This document shows positions 22,680-34,400 of a DNA stretch of 64,000 nucleotides, one piece after another. The stretch is from Acholoe squamosa (taxonomy: Eukaryota; Annelida; Polychaeta; Phyllodocida; Polynoidae): assembly GCA_949317995.1 (NCBI GenBank), contig OX439049.1, positions 14,880,395-14,944,394 on the forward strand, read 5' to 3'. The notes under the pieces are model-generated. The model did no database searches. It was not told the origin of the DNA and saw only the letters and a program-made list of their open reading frames with translations. Position 1 is the stretch's first letter; each line of letters opens with the position of its first letter. The translations under genes and the position numbers were made by a program.

Positions 22680-23194
22680 TAAACCAGCATCTGCAGCAAT
22701 TACAGCAAGGTGATTACGGACATGCTGCTTATCTTGAGCAGTAACAATGGGGGAGTCATGGAGCTTCAGCAAACCATAGATGTATTCAGGAAAAGTTAAT
22801 TCATTTAAACCCACACGCCTTTTTGGCCCCCTGCGCACATAATTATGGGCAAAGTGGGGAACATTCTTACCAGGGCTGGTAGCAGTGGCGGCAGTCATGA
22901 GTTGGGCCAATCTACAGGCGACCTCCTCATGGTCCTCCTCAGCACGTGGCAAGAGCGGGTGGCGGGTGACCGCTGGCTTAGGGGCGGCACGGGCGCCATC
23001 TTGAATTCCAGTAGAGCGCTGATATGGAAGTAGCTGTGGTGCAGGGCAAGGTGGCAACACATCTGTAGGTGGCTCAAAGGGTCAGATTAACGTCTGTATG
23101 ATTAGCAGGGTTATCGGTAGGGTCTACAGTAGGGGGGCACATAACCATCCAATTGTATAGGAATTACTATAGTGTGAGATTATAATGAATTTAA

Positions 23195-23285
23195 TGCATG
23201 TATCATGCTGACAGTGTGGACAAATTGCATCTTATGGACACTCTGTGAAAATGGTCTGTGGACAGTACTTTTTTTTTTACACCAG
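23195..23285. repeat. Terminal fragment of the TGTCCACA repeat family
   Basis: About 90 bp (TGTGGACAAATTGCATCTTA and onwards to CTGTGGACAGTAC) closely matches the outermost part of the right terminal inverted repeat at 33266-33325, showing that the family exists outside the 26796-33345 element. A (TGCC)6 run follows at 23296-23323. Confidence 0.65.
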
Positions 23286-23512
23286 TCTGTTGTGCATGCC
23301 TGCCTGCCTGCCTGCCTGCCTGCTCAGGTATGTATACCTGTGACCTAGTTCAGGTGTCTCAGTCAGGTATCCCAGTCACGTAGTGGAGAGTGGTGCCCTC
23401 TGACAATCAATACAGGAGTCAATCCGTATAACTTATCGACTTCACCTACACTGTTGCAAATAACTGTACAACAGTTGGCAGCTGGTGGGATGATTATATC
23501 TCAGTTGATTTA

Positions 23513-25003
23513 GGCCGGGGGCTGATAGGGCTCACCATGCACCCCCCACATCCCAACACGGCAGGTATTTTTGCTATCCTTAGGGTCCTCTGAACAAGAT
23601 TCAAGATGTTAACATTGATTATCTTGGGATGCACTACCGGTTTTTGCTCATTATCCATGTGCGGGTTCAGACCACTTTTGGGTCAATTTTGTTACCATAT
23701 TATGCAAGGGGTATGCTCAGTCCCTAAGCTCTCAGACTATCTTACCTTGTGTGGATCCTAAAGCTATTGGTGTTGTTGGAAAGAAGACATAATAAGCTTT
23801 CCATTAAGCTCTAATACATATTTTTAAGTTCAGTTTTGAGTGTACCAGACGGTCGGGAAGACAGAAGATTGAAATCGCAAAGTTCCTTTTTTTAACTGAA
23901 AAGTTTAAATGCACTACAGATACATCTATAAAACTTGCTCTTATCCCCATCTAACCACAATATCTAATATGATTTATGTAGGCCAAAACTTTCTGAGTAA
24001 TATGAGACATTTTGCAGCATTCCTCATTGTCTAGGACCCACTTTATTGCCTTGGAAGAGAAGACACTACCTTGAGCCAATACAATGCTGTTCCATTTCAA
24101 TAATCTCCCTCTTTATCTAAATGGATGTTTTTCCATGCTAAATCTTTATTAATTCTCCTAATTCTCATGTAAAAAAAGGTGCTGATTAAGAATATACATA
24201 TTTCTACTTCAAAGAATTTAATGACAAGGCTGTATATGGCTGAAATTCAAAATGGCTGACAATAGTCACTTTGAATTGCATATATATGTGCAGTCTAGAA
24301 AGTATCTGGTGGGTCCTACCCCCTATAAATCAGCTTAGTAGAATACAGTGGTGCTTTTGTTTTGTTGCTAGGTGGTGTGGTTGCCTAGCAACAGTAGCTA
24401 TGTATAGCAACAAAGCCTGACAATATGCTTGAATGTGCATATCTGCATGTGTTCCTTTAAGCAACATACTACCCTGATGTAAACTTGCATATAACTCTTC
24501 TGTGACTTCCATCATAGACTAGGAATATAGGTGATAAAAGGTTGCTAGGTTGTGTGGTGGCCTAGCAATAGCAGTTTTATACATTTATCTGCCAGAGTGC
24601 ATTTAAACATTTCAGTTAAAAAAGAAACTTTATGATTCCAATCTTCCGTCTTCCGAACCTTCTAGTACACTCAAATCTTAACTTAAAAACATGTATTAGA
24701 GCTTAATAAAAAGCTTATTATGACTTCTTTCCAACAACACCAATAGCTTTAGGATCCACACAAGGTAAGATAGTCTGAGAGCTTAGGGACTGAGCATACC
24801 CCTTGAATAAGATGGTAGCAAAATTGACACCAAAGTAGTCTGAACCCGCACATGGATAATGAGCAAAAACTGGTAGTGCATCCCAAGATAATCAATGTTA
24901 ACATCTTGAATCTTGTTCAGGGGACCCTAAGGATTGAAAAAAATACCTGCCGCGTTGGTATGTGGGGAGGGGGGTGCATGGTGGGCACTATCAGCCCCCG
25001 GCC
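23513..25003. mobile_element. Long-TIR DNA element, 1.49 kb, non-autonomous
   Basis: Inverted termini GGCCGGGGGCTGATAGGGC (left) and complement (right, GCACTATCAGCCCCCGGCC) are flanked by TA. The inverted repeats extend about 430 bp (23513-23944 against 24565-25003), with recognisable blocks such as GTGCGGGTTCAGACCAC / GTAGTCTGAACCCGCAC. No transposase frame. The interior has two hairpins of the form GTTGCTAGG...CCTAGCAA at 24364-24392 and 24541-24570. Confidence 0.85.
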
Positions 25004-25370
25004 TAATTATATTAACAACCCCAAACAGGTATATATGCAGAAGGTGGTAATCCTCAAAGGATGGATGTGTGGGTCCAGGTTCATGTTCCCTTTCTATCGT
25101 GATGCACCAATGCAGCAGTGGATGGGGGCATCATGCCACTCATTCAATTGTAGAATGTATACACCCCGTTAAATCGGCATGATGCATAAACACAGTGCTA
25201 GTAAGTAACCAAGCATGCATCATGACGACCAACTGATCAAGTGCATAGAATCATGCTGTAACCCTTCAAGGGTTAGAATACTATTTTGCCCAAAAGGCTT
25301 TAGGTGTAGAGCATGGGGTGCTTGTCACTTCATTTAGACTATTGTACTATTGAACATAACAGCGAGCAGC

Positions 25371-25428
25371 ATGGGGATTGTTGTCATCATAGTCTCTCTT
25401 TTTGTACCCACCATTCTAGCTTCACCAG
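25371..25428 (+). CDS. Serine protease exon 1 (signal peptide)
   Basis: ATG at 25371; ends in phase 1 before a GCAAGT donor. The GC donor is preferred over a nearby GT because only it gives an open frame into exon 2. Confidence 0.75.
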
Positions 25429-28400
25429 GCAAGTAGGACTATAATCATTCTACATTTTGATAAATGAGATTATGATATTCAATCTGTATTATACGATTGT
25501 AGTTTTCCACTTTAAAGGGGGTTTCAATAATTTACCTGCGTGGTCTTAACGGAATAATCACTGTACTGATCACCCAGGGCTGACCATCACTTCAAGTTAA
25601 GAATATAAGGAAATAGTACTTATTACAAGAATGAATACATATATAAATTGTTTTATTCCACCATTTCTCATGCTAAACTAAAATTATGATAATCGCTATG
25701 TTGTAATGTATGACGGCATTTAGGGAACAACTAGGGACACCTTTGCAAAGAACTAGTACTACCTTCATATTATGAATACTCAATTTTCCCCTTCAGAACC
25801 AGCCAACCTGGATAACCTGAGAACGTGTATGTTACTTGGTTTTGTTTCTAACATGATGGGGATTGTAATAGCAATGACCTCAAAGAATAAATCGTATCAA
25901 ATTTTTGTGAACGGGTCCTTCTCGAAGGTGGCAAACTGAAAAAAAAAACTTATCTGTGGCCGTTATCTTTGAGGAGATTGATATTCAAATTATTCCATAA
26001 ACGAGAACATTTGCCTTTTATTCGGTTATATCTTGATTTAATCTGATTAGATGGACTGAAACGTATCCAGAAAATCTGTTTGTATTGAAGCTGTAGAACC
26101 TAACTTAACTCGGTCTAACTGTAAAGTTTAATGAGGGATGTTTGCAAAAAAAGGGCCAAAGGCGTTTGCAATATTAAGGATGCCATACACAGTATATGAA
26201 CTAAAGGATTCCATATATGATTTGAAGTCTATCTATGTAATCGTAGTTCAGAAACCTTGAAATACCGATCACCCTTACAGTCATCTTATTCTTAAAAACC
26301 CTAAAAAATGATATTTTGAAGCTCACATTTCCCTCCAGCCATACTTAGTTGTGGGATGCAGGATCCAAATGTCCGCATAGAACTATCAGAGAGAGATGAA
26401 CAAGAATTAGAAATGTTTGACAGGATAGTGGGAGGTACAGAGGCGGAACCAGGTCAGTATCCCTGGATGGTAAGTACAATCATGATTTGTCGATTTAGTG
26501 CTGTTCTTAACCATCACATCCTCCAGTATAAAGAACCTCCTAACTTGGGGTCATTACACAAATAACGATACCGTTTTATGCCTTTTGATCATTATAAATA
26601 CGATCAGTTGTAGAATAGCATTACACAATCCCTTATGTATGATATAACGAGAGTCGTAGTCATAACGATACAGTGGATTTCAGCCTTAAGGGGAAAAACG
26701 TCACTTCCGGTGGCACATTCTCGTTAATAATTCCTGCCTAAAAACCTTATTTATAGTCCGATTTACATGCTGTAAATGTTTAGATAGATATATTAAGGCA
26801 AAAAAATGTAGTCCACAGACTATTTTTACAGAGTGTCCAAAAGATAAATTTAGTCCACAACCAACAACATCATGGTATCCACAAAATACACTCTGTCCAC
26901 AATCTATCATCAACCAGTATCCACAAAACATGGTTTGTCAACATAGCTTTGTCACCAAATGTCCAAAAACACTATTAGTCCACAAGATTTTACCACAGAG
27001 CATCCACATAAACCACACTGTTCACATTCAATTTTAGCAAGGTGTCCAGAAATTACAAATTATCCACAATCTATCAACCCAAATTTCCACAAAACACATT
27101 TTGACCACAAGTTTTGATCACAAAGTATCCACAAAACACATTTTATCCACAGTGCATGGTAAAAAAGTGTCCACAAAAATACATTTTGTCCACCAGATAT
27201 TATTAACAAAGTGTCCACAAATTACATTTTGTTCACAAGGTACAATTTATCTATATGGACACATTGTGATAGTTTGTGTGGAGAATATGTGCTTAGTGGA
27301 TATCTGGTAACACATTCTGTGGACATATTGTGACAGAAAACCTCAATATGATTTCAACACTTTGTAGGGCTAGACAGAAAGTTGTTTGTATGGTTTTGTG
27401 TGGCAAAGGGCATATTTTTAACATTACACTCTAGATCCAAATCTGGTATGCAGACAACCTGGCCTTGCCATGAAGGAAACACTGTGGGTTAACTGAAGAA
27501 TTTGATAAAAAATCTTAATAACAAATGCAAAAAATGCCGGCATCTATGGGGATTTTATGTAAAATGTGATTTTTGAAAATGGCTACAAGAAAAAGCAAAT
27601 GCTGGATCTGAATGGCTGAAGCTCTAGGCAAGGTCAAAATGAACTAGTCAAATGTCTTGAACAAAGAGATCAGGTGTATTAAGGTTACAACTAGGCTAGA
27701 GCAGCCGTGGGTATTGTGAGACTTTCACAAATGACCCCTTAATATCAGAGTATCTTACCTTGAAGATGTAGGGGAGACAACTCCAGCACCTGTGTTGTGG
27801 TCTGCAGTCAGCTCTAAAGTGCGGGAACCTCGCGTCAAGAGCCCGCGCATCGGGCCCGGAGTTCCCGGGGCCGGGGAACCCCCGTATGACGTCATAAGCT
27901 CGCGCGCCTGGACGCACGCGTCCCACACTCCTCTCCATTCGGTTTTTAAAGGGCACGACACTGATTTCACAGTGTCCAGATTATGTGCATGTTCGCCGGA
28001 CCTTTCAGTCCAGCGCAGGGTGCTGCTATATACAAGGTACTGGTCACTGATCCCAGCTTCGTGCTAGTTTCCTACTTGTCTATGTGCCTACGATTTACAA
28101 TGATGACTACTGACTATGTGTACTCTCAGGGGTTTAGGACTGAGGCCCAAAGAACACCTTTGCGTTCCGTGCGACAATCCTTAGTACGATGCTACGGGGC
28201 AGTCCCCGCAGCTCCCCTATACGGCTGGCAACCTCCAGGATTGACTCTGGGCAATGCTGACTGGGACGGATTCCAGGGGGGGAAAGGTACGGACTGTCAG
28301 TCTCCAGGAGCAGCTTGTCCAAGTGGATGTTCTGTACTACCTTCTCCAGCTCTGGATGGTGGTTGGAGCGTAGCAGCAATGCAGAGATGCTGAAGGACAC

Positions 28401-31400
28401 CTCAGGAAATGATTGTTCCCAGGCCCTCTGCTCTGCAAGGTCCCCATCAAAGCTGTGGAGCTGGATACGGTGTTTCTTGGGTAGTACCTGTGTGAGGACC
28501 TGCCGGCACATCCTACCAGCCTGTCCATCACCCCTGTCGCGTGTATGGACTATGACTGGCAGTCTCCTTTCTGCAGCTATGGAGGCTAGATTGGCCAGTG
28601 CCACCTCTTGGGCCAGGACCCGTCCATGGCCTTCGCTATGGTAGAGGTCGATGCTGATCTCTCCCACCGCGACAACGTCCTGGGTCGCTGCCTCACGGGT
28701 CCGGTTTAGCAGATCCTCTAACTCCTCCAGCCGTTCCGGAACTATTGCTGGGTGTAGACCCACTGCTCGTAGCACTCCCACCCCCGGGAGATCTGCCATG
28801 CATCCCCAGTCACCCGGGTAGCATTGGACATCAACTACCGTAAGGGAAGAGAGGTTCCTCCGCCAGCCTTTGTTATAGACAGTGGACCTGGTGGAGTTCC
28901 TGGCCAACTGGCGAAGGTGACAGTGGGCATCAAAGCCGGGTGGAAGGGTTACCCCCAGGCACCCAGCTGACTCATTTGGTGTCTTGACTCTTTGTCGGGT
29001 GTTCTGGTCACAAAGCGCCAAGAGCGGTGCCAGTACACGCCAGTGAAGCAAGCATCCTTCACTTTAAGGCGGATTCATGATCCTCTTCGCCGGAGCAGTG
29101 AGCCCCAGTGCCTGATCATAATGCGCCATGAGTGCTTCTTGACATGGTGCCACCGAGATCTCACCCAGTGTGTCCCTGTTCAGCAGGTGGTGTAGGTTGG
29201 CTCGCTTTACACCTAGGGAATGCGACAGGTCTTCAAGCATCCCTGCGCACATCACAGCCCAACGGTCCAACATCCTATCATCAAACGGTCTTGCTCTGCG
29301 GCACCTGCTCATATGCAACATCAAACAGCCCGGTCTTGTGAACTGCTCCTGACAGCCCCAGCATGCTGTTTCTGGCTGGATGAAGAAGGGCACATGAGAC
29401 TGTACCACATGGCGATGGATGTGGTTTGACCGGCTGCACATGTCCGAGACTGGGCATACTGGAATCAGAGAGTAAGAACACCTGTATCATAGTTATTGTT
29501 GACCAATTCACCAAGTGGGTGGAATGCTATGCCATTCCGGATCAGAAGGCCGAGATCATCGCAGATAAGTTTGTAGATGACTTTGTAGCGCGCTAGGGAT
29601 GCCCACAACAACTACATACCGATCAAGGTCGCAATGTTGATGGCAATGTCATACACAGCGCAGCGTGTGTGACTTGTTAAAGGTAAAGAAAACCAGAACA
29701 ACACCATAGAGGCTTGCATCCAATGGACAGGTGGAACGGTACAATAGAACAATCCTGCAGATGGTGCGCTGCTTTCTTGAGGGAAAGGCAAGGCAATGGG
29801 ATAGACACCTGTCTGTCCTGGCTGGAGCCCTCCGAGTGGTTCCCCACAAGCAAACTGGGTATAGCCCCAACATGATGATGCTGGGCCGGGAAGTTACACA
29901 ACCAGAGGATGTGGTTTTCGGACTCACCGCCAGGAACGAGAATATTCCCGTCACTGCCTCAGGGTATGTCCAAAAGCTACGACGAACCATGGAGGAAGTC
30001 CACGAAATGGCGCGTGAAGGTCTCAAGGCAAAACAGGAGCACCAGAAAAAGACTTATGACCAAAAATTGTCCCATGTGAAGTACGAACAAGGTGATCTAG
30101 TCTACAAGAGGGACACAGTGAACAAAAAGGGCGAGAGCCGGTGTGGAAGGGCCTAGTTGAGACAGTCCTGTCACCGGTGCTCCTGAAGATCCGGGGTAGG
30201 AAAAGGGAGGAGGTTATCCACCATGACCGCCTTATTATGTGCAGGGACAGAGAAATCCCAATGTGGCTCCGCCGTATGAGACATCGGCTGTTGCATCTGG
30301 AGGAATCTAAAGATGAAGCAGAGCCGGAACCAACTCAGGAAAATGGTCCCCCCAACATGAGGGAGAACGGCCCTCCCGATATGAGGCAGAGAGAGGATAC
30401 ACCCTCAGCTGCCTTCGACAATCAGCCTGTAGCAGGGGATGCCACAGCTGCTCCGGACAAGCCTGCAGGACCCTCGGCGGAAAATAAGCGACAGGCCAGG
30501 GCGGACCAGCCCAAGGGGCTTGGTGTGGAAAGAAAAAGAAAAAAAACGAGGAAGGAAACTACATGTCATGATCAGAGTAGCTCGGTGGAGTCTAGCCGCG
30601 ACTCGGTAGGACGAAGGTCAAGAAGAGGCAGGCCTATACGCCTTCCTGCAAGACTTTTGAGCACAATTCGCCGACTATCTCAGCTTCCTCGCATACTCCA
30701 CTAACAGTAGAAAGTCTTAGTCACACAAGTAGTCCCACTGGATCTATTAAGATGGAATTATAGACCTCGTCTTTTTCTTCACCATTGCAGCCCAGATCAA
30801 CAACTCTACTAGAGATGGATCAGAGCCAATCCACTCGGCCAACCCAGATGCCACTGAATGGGTTTGTCTTGGTCCCAATGCCCACCAGCAGCAACAGCCA
30901 ACATGGGTCAAACACCTCTTCTCTTTGGCTCGCCCTGGTCACTTGCACAGTGGGGGTCACCCCTTCCATTAATGGCGGGCCCGTTGATGGCTGGTTCCCC
31001 GGCCCTGAGGAATGGGACCGGGCCATTAGAACCTGCTAGAGACCACAAAGTTCCGTCACAGCAGGAACCGGGCCAGGAGGGCGCTGCCCCAACACCAGCA
31101 GTAGCACCTCCGGCAGCCAGCGAGGTTCAGCAGACAGATCATAGCCATGAAGTGGCCCGTCCAATACCAACGGGAATCTGTGTCACTTTCGCGAGTGGTA
31201 TGGGTGGAGCTGCGGTGGAGGAAGGCAGTCAGCGGTCTGTCACACTGGCCACAGGCCACAGGAAGAGAGAATATGAGGAAGAGGAAGAAGTGAGAACGGT
31301 TACCATAGAGAGACGTCCCAGCCCAAATGAGAACCAGCCCAAGAGGCGTGGTACCGCAGCCAGCGGAAAAGAAGCGACGTAAGACCAGCGCATGCCCAGT

Positions 31401-34400
31401 CTCGGACATGTGCAGCCGGTCAAACCACATCCATCGCCATGTGGTACAGTCTCATGTGCCCTTCTTCATCCAGCCAGAAACAGCATGCTGGGGCTGTCAG
31501 GAGCAGTTCACAAGACCGGGCTGTTTGACGTTGCATATGAGCAGGTGCCGCAGAGCAAGACCGTTTGATGATAGGATGTTGGACCGTTGGGCTGTGATGT
31601 GCGCAGGGATGCTTGAAGACCTGTCGCATTCCCTAGGTGTAAAGCGAGCCAACCTACACCACCTGCTGAACAGGGACACACTGGGTGAGATCTCGGTGGC
31701 ACCATGTCAAGAAGCACTCATGGCGCATTATGATCAGGCACTGGGGCTCACTGCTCCAGCGAAGAGGATCATGAATCCGCCTTCAAGTGAAGGATGCTTG
31801 CTTCACTGGCGTGTACTGGCACCGCTCTTGGCGCTTTGTGACCAGAACACCCGACAAAGAGTCAAGACACCAAATGAGTCAGCTGGGTGCCTGGGGGTAA
31901 CCCTTCCACCCGGCTTTGATGCCCACTGTCACCTTCGCCAGTTGGCCAGGAACTCCACCAGGTCCACTGTCTATAACAAAGGCTGGCGGAGGAACCTCTC
32001 TTCCCTTACGGTAGTTGATGTCCAATGCTACCCGGGTGACTGGGGATGCATGGCAGATCTCCCGGGGGTGGGAGTGCTACGAGCAGTGGGCCTACACCCA
32101 GCAATAGTTCCGGAACGGCTGGAGGAGTTAGAGGATCTGCTAAACCGGACCCGTGAGGCAGCGACCCAGGACGTTGTCGCGGTGGGAGAGATCAGCATCG
32201 ACCTCTACCATAGCGAAGGCCATGGACGGGTCCTGGCCCAAGAGGTGGCACTTGCAAATCTAGCCTCCATGGCTGCAGAAAGGAGACTGCCAGTCATAGT
32301 CCATACACGCGACAGGGGTGATGGACGGGCTGGTAGGATGTGCCGGCAGGTCCTCACACAGGTACTACCCAAGAAACACCGTATCCAGCTCCACAGCTTT
32401 GACGGGGGCCTTGCAGAGCAGAGGGCCTGGGAACAATCATTTCCTGAGGTGTCCTTCAGCATCTCTGCATTGCTGCTACGCTCCAACCACCATCCAGAGC
32501 TGGAGAAGGTAGTACAGAACATCCACTTGGACAAGCTGCTCCTGGAGACTGACAGTCCGTACCTTTCCCCCCCTGGAATCCGTCCAGCTGCGGGGACTGC
32601 CCCGTAGCATCGTACTAAGGATTGCCGCACGGAACGCAAAGGTGTTCTTTGGGCCTCAGTCCTAAACCCCTGAGAGTACACAATCACCAAGTACCCACTG
32701 TGTGTCCTTGCTGTACCTATAAATATATGAAATACACCCCTTGTCAACAGCAAACCATCACAAATTGTTCACATTCTTGCCAGGCACAACAAAAATGTCC
32801 ACAAAATGTGCTACAAAATGTCCACATAGCACACATTTTTGCACAAAACCATCACAAAGTGTCCATGCGGACACATTTTAGCCTCTGGACATTATGTAAT
32901 TTGTGGACACTTTGTGTAGATATCCTGTGGATAAGATGAATTTTGTGTACACTTTGTGACCATACACTGTGGACAGAATGTGTTGTGTTGCTACTTTGTG
33001 GTCAAAACGTATGGTCAAAATGTGTTTTGTCAACAATTTGGGATGATAGATTGTGGACAATTTGTAATTTGTGGTCACTTTGTTCAAGTTGAATGTGGAC
33101 AGTGTGGTTTTTGTAGATACTCTGTGCTAAAATCTTGTGAACTAAAAGTGTTTTTGGTCATTTTGTGATGGAAGTGATGGATATGTGGACAGAATGTGTT
33201 TTGTGAACACTTTTTGGTGATAGGTTGTGGACAGAGTTTATTTTGTGGATACATTGTCATTGTTGGCTGTGGACAAATTGTATCCTATGGACACTCTGCA
33301 AAAATAGTCTGCAGACAGTACATTTTCTTTGGACACAATGTGCTGGGCTGTTGTGGACATATTGTGAAAAAATTGATATGTGTCACGCGGCTTAAGTGCA
33401 GCATAACAGCGGGTCTGTGTAATAAGGTAATCACTGCCCCCTAGTGTGTATCATACTGATCCAGGTGTGGATGGAAGGTGAAAACGTAAGGCCAGGGGAT
33501 GTAACTCAGTGGTAGAGCGCTTGCTTGCAAGTTGAGAGACCCGGGTTTGAGTACTGGTGTTTCCAGACGTTTTAACCGACCTCTACATTTGTATGAATGG
33601 GATGTCTAAAGAAGTGTAGCCATGAATCAGTGTATGCCACTTAGACTAATGAAAACCATTTCGTCACCAACGTATCCAACCATTATATTTGTCCTATTAT
33701 TCCGTCATTGTGTGGAATAAGTGTAGCTAATGTAATAGAAGAAATGTGAAAGGTTTTTGGCTAATAAACTATCTAAAACTCAACTAATTAATATCCTGAC
33801 TTCATCTCATTTATTCCGACCTCACAATCATATTAATGTCCTGACTTTATGTCATTATTCCTAACGTCACCTGGGGGTGTTACAGAAACAACGATTCATC
33901 GTTACGTCATTTCATTGCTGCAAGTACGACTATAACAAAGTTGATTTTATCTTACCGTTACACAATAGCTTTTGCATGTAACAACGAGAGTCATTGTGGT
34001 AACGATGATTTTGTGTCGTTATAAAATTACCTGCCCCTAACGATTCTCAGATACCAAAGGCAACCAGCGTAACTTGACCTAGTTCTGTTACAATGTCACT
34101 TCCGGTACGAGTCTCCGCCTTCGTTCAGCTCAGGCTTCAGCTCCGTCTTCAATCGTCCCAAAGTTGTCTAAAATGGTAAATATCGTTTTCTTTCTTCTGT
34201 CATATGACGTCCCATGCTCTTCTTCTCCTTATGTAGTAGCAGTTTTATGTTGACATTGCGCATCTGCCCTTCTTCGACGATTTTCTTCCCGGGTCGGCGG
34301 GCGATAAAAGGGGAAAAACGGTTCTCGCTGTGGCGAATCAGTCAACAATTTACATTTTCTCTCCCTTTTGTCATGCTATAGGGGCATTGTTAAGGGAACC

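Larger units (their letters stand above)
20132..23060 (-). pseudogene. ORF1 (gag-like) of the YR retrotransposon
   Basis: Pieces at 22680-23060 (Ala/Pro-rich start, then HFAHNYVRRGPKRRVGLNEL and FPEYIYGLLKL) and 21411-21709 (WDDVRSWSEAVLAEIAFSDW) are contiguous once the MITE at 21710-22679 is disregarded. Downstream comes a putative zinc region: PCAQFNLGLCKRKRG and, in another frame, HICAYCLHETC...HPEARC, resembling the C-x4-N-x-G-x-C plus C-x2-C...H..C pattern of DIRS/Ngaro ORF1 proteins. The triplication repeats the zinc region three times. The gene is broken. Confidence 0.7.
16036..23160 (-). mobile_element. DIRS/Ngaro-type tyrosine-recombinase retrotransposon (decayed, with nested inserts)
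   Basis: The minus strand reads ORF1 (gag-like, C/H zinc region), RT, RNase H, tyrosine recombinase, then terminal direct repeats, the order of YR retrotransposons. Three secondary events break it: a TA-target MITE in ORF1 (21710-22679), a triplication (20231-21487) and a foldback element in RT (18954-19741). Without the inserts the element would be about 4.5 kb. The ACCATCCAATT motif at both the A2/B1 junction (about 16586-16596) and the 5' end (about 23144-23154) fits a split-direct-repeat structure, but the A repeat is short or diverged. Confidence 0.85.
26796..33345. mobile_element. 6.5-kb palindromic element with TGTCCACA-array TIRs enclosing TatD/integrase genes
   Basis: Left (26796-27333) and right (32790-33345) arms align as inverted repeats over about 540 bp with substitutions and small indels. 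Inside lie an inverted pair of zinc-finger/TatD genes (28134-29457 and 31391-32668) and a central Gypsy integrase stretch (29461-30704). The whole is therefore two nested inverted repeats around a unique centre of about 1.9 kb. Target duplication and exact ends were not found. It could be a foldback transposon that acquired a Gypsy 3' half, a Gypsy element duplicated in inverse orientation inside an older MITE-like element, or partly an assembly effect. Confidence 0.6.

Noticed and set aside
25797..25824. Extra small exon in protease intron 1 (acceptor CCCTTCAG)
   Set aside because: Its length gives a stop codon in exon 2 with either neighbouring donor.
27696..28067. Arg/Gly/Pro-rich ORFs on both strands
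   Set aside because: By-products of the CpG-rich island; no motif or splice context.
33495..33565. Functional tRNA gene
   Set aside because: Imperfect acceptor stem, altered B box and a shortened anticodon arm; kept only as tRNA-like.
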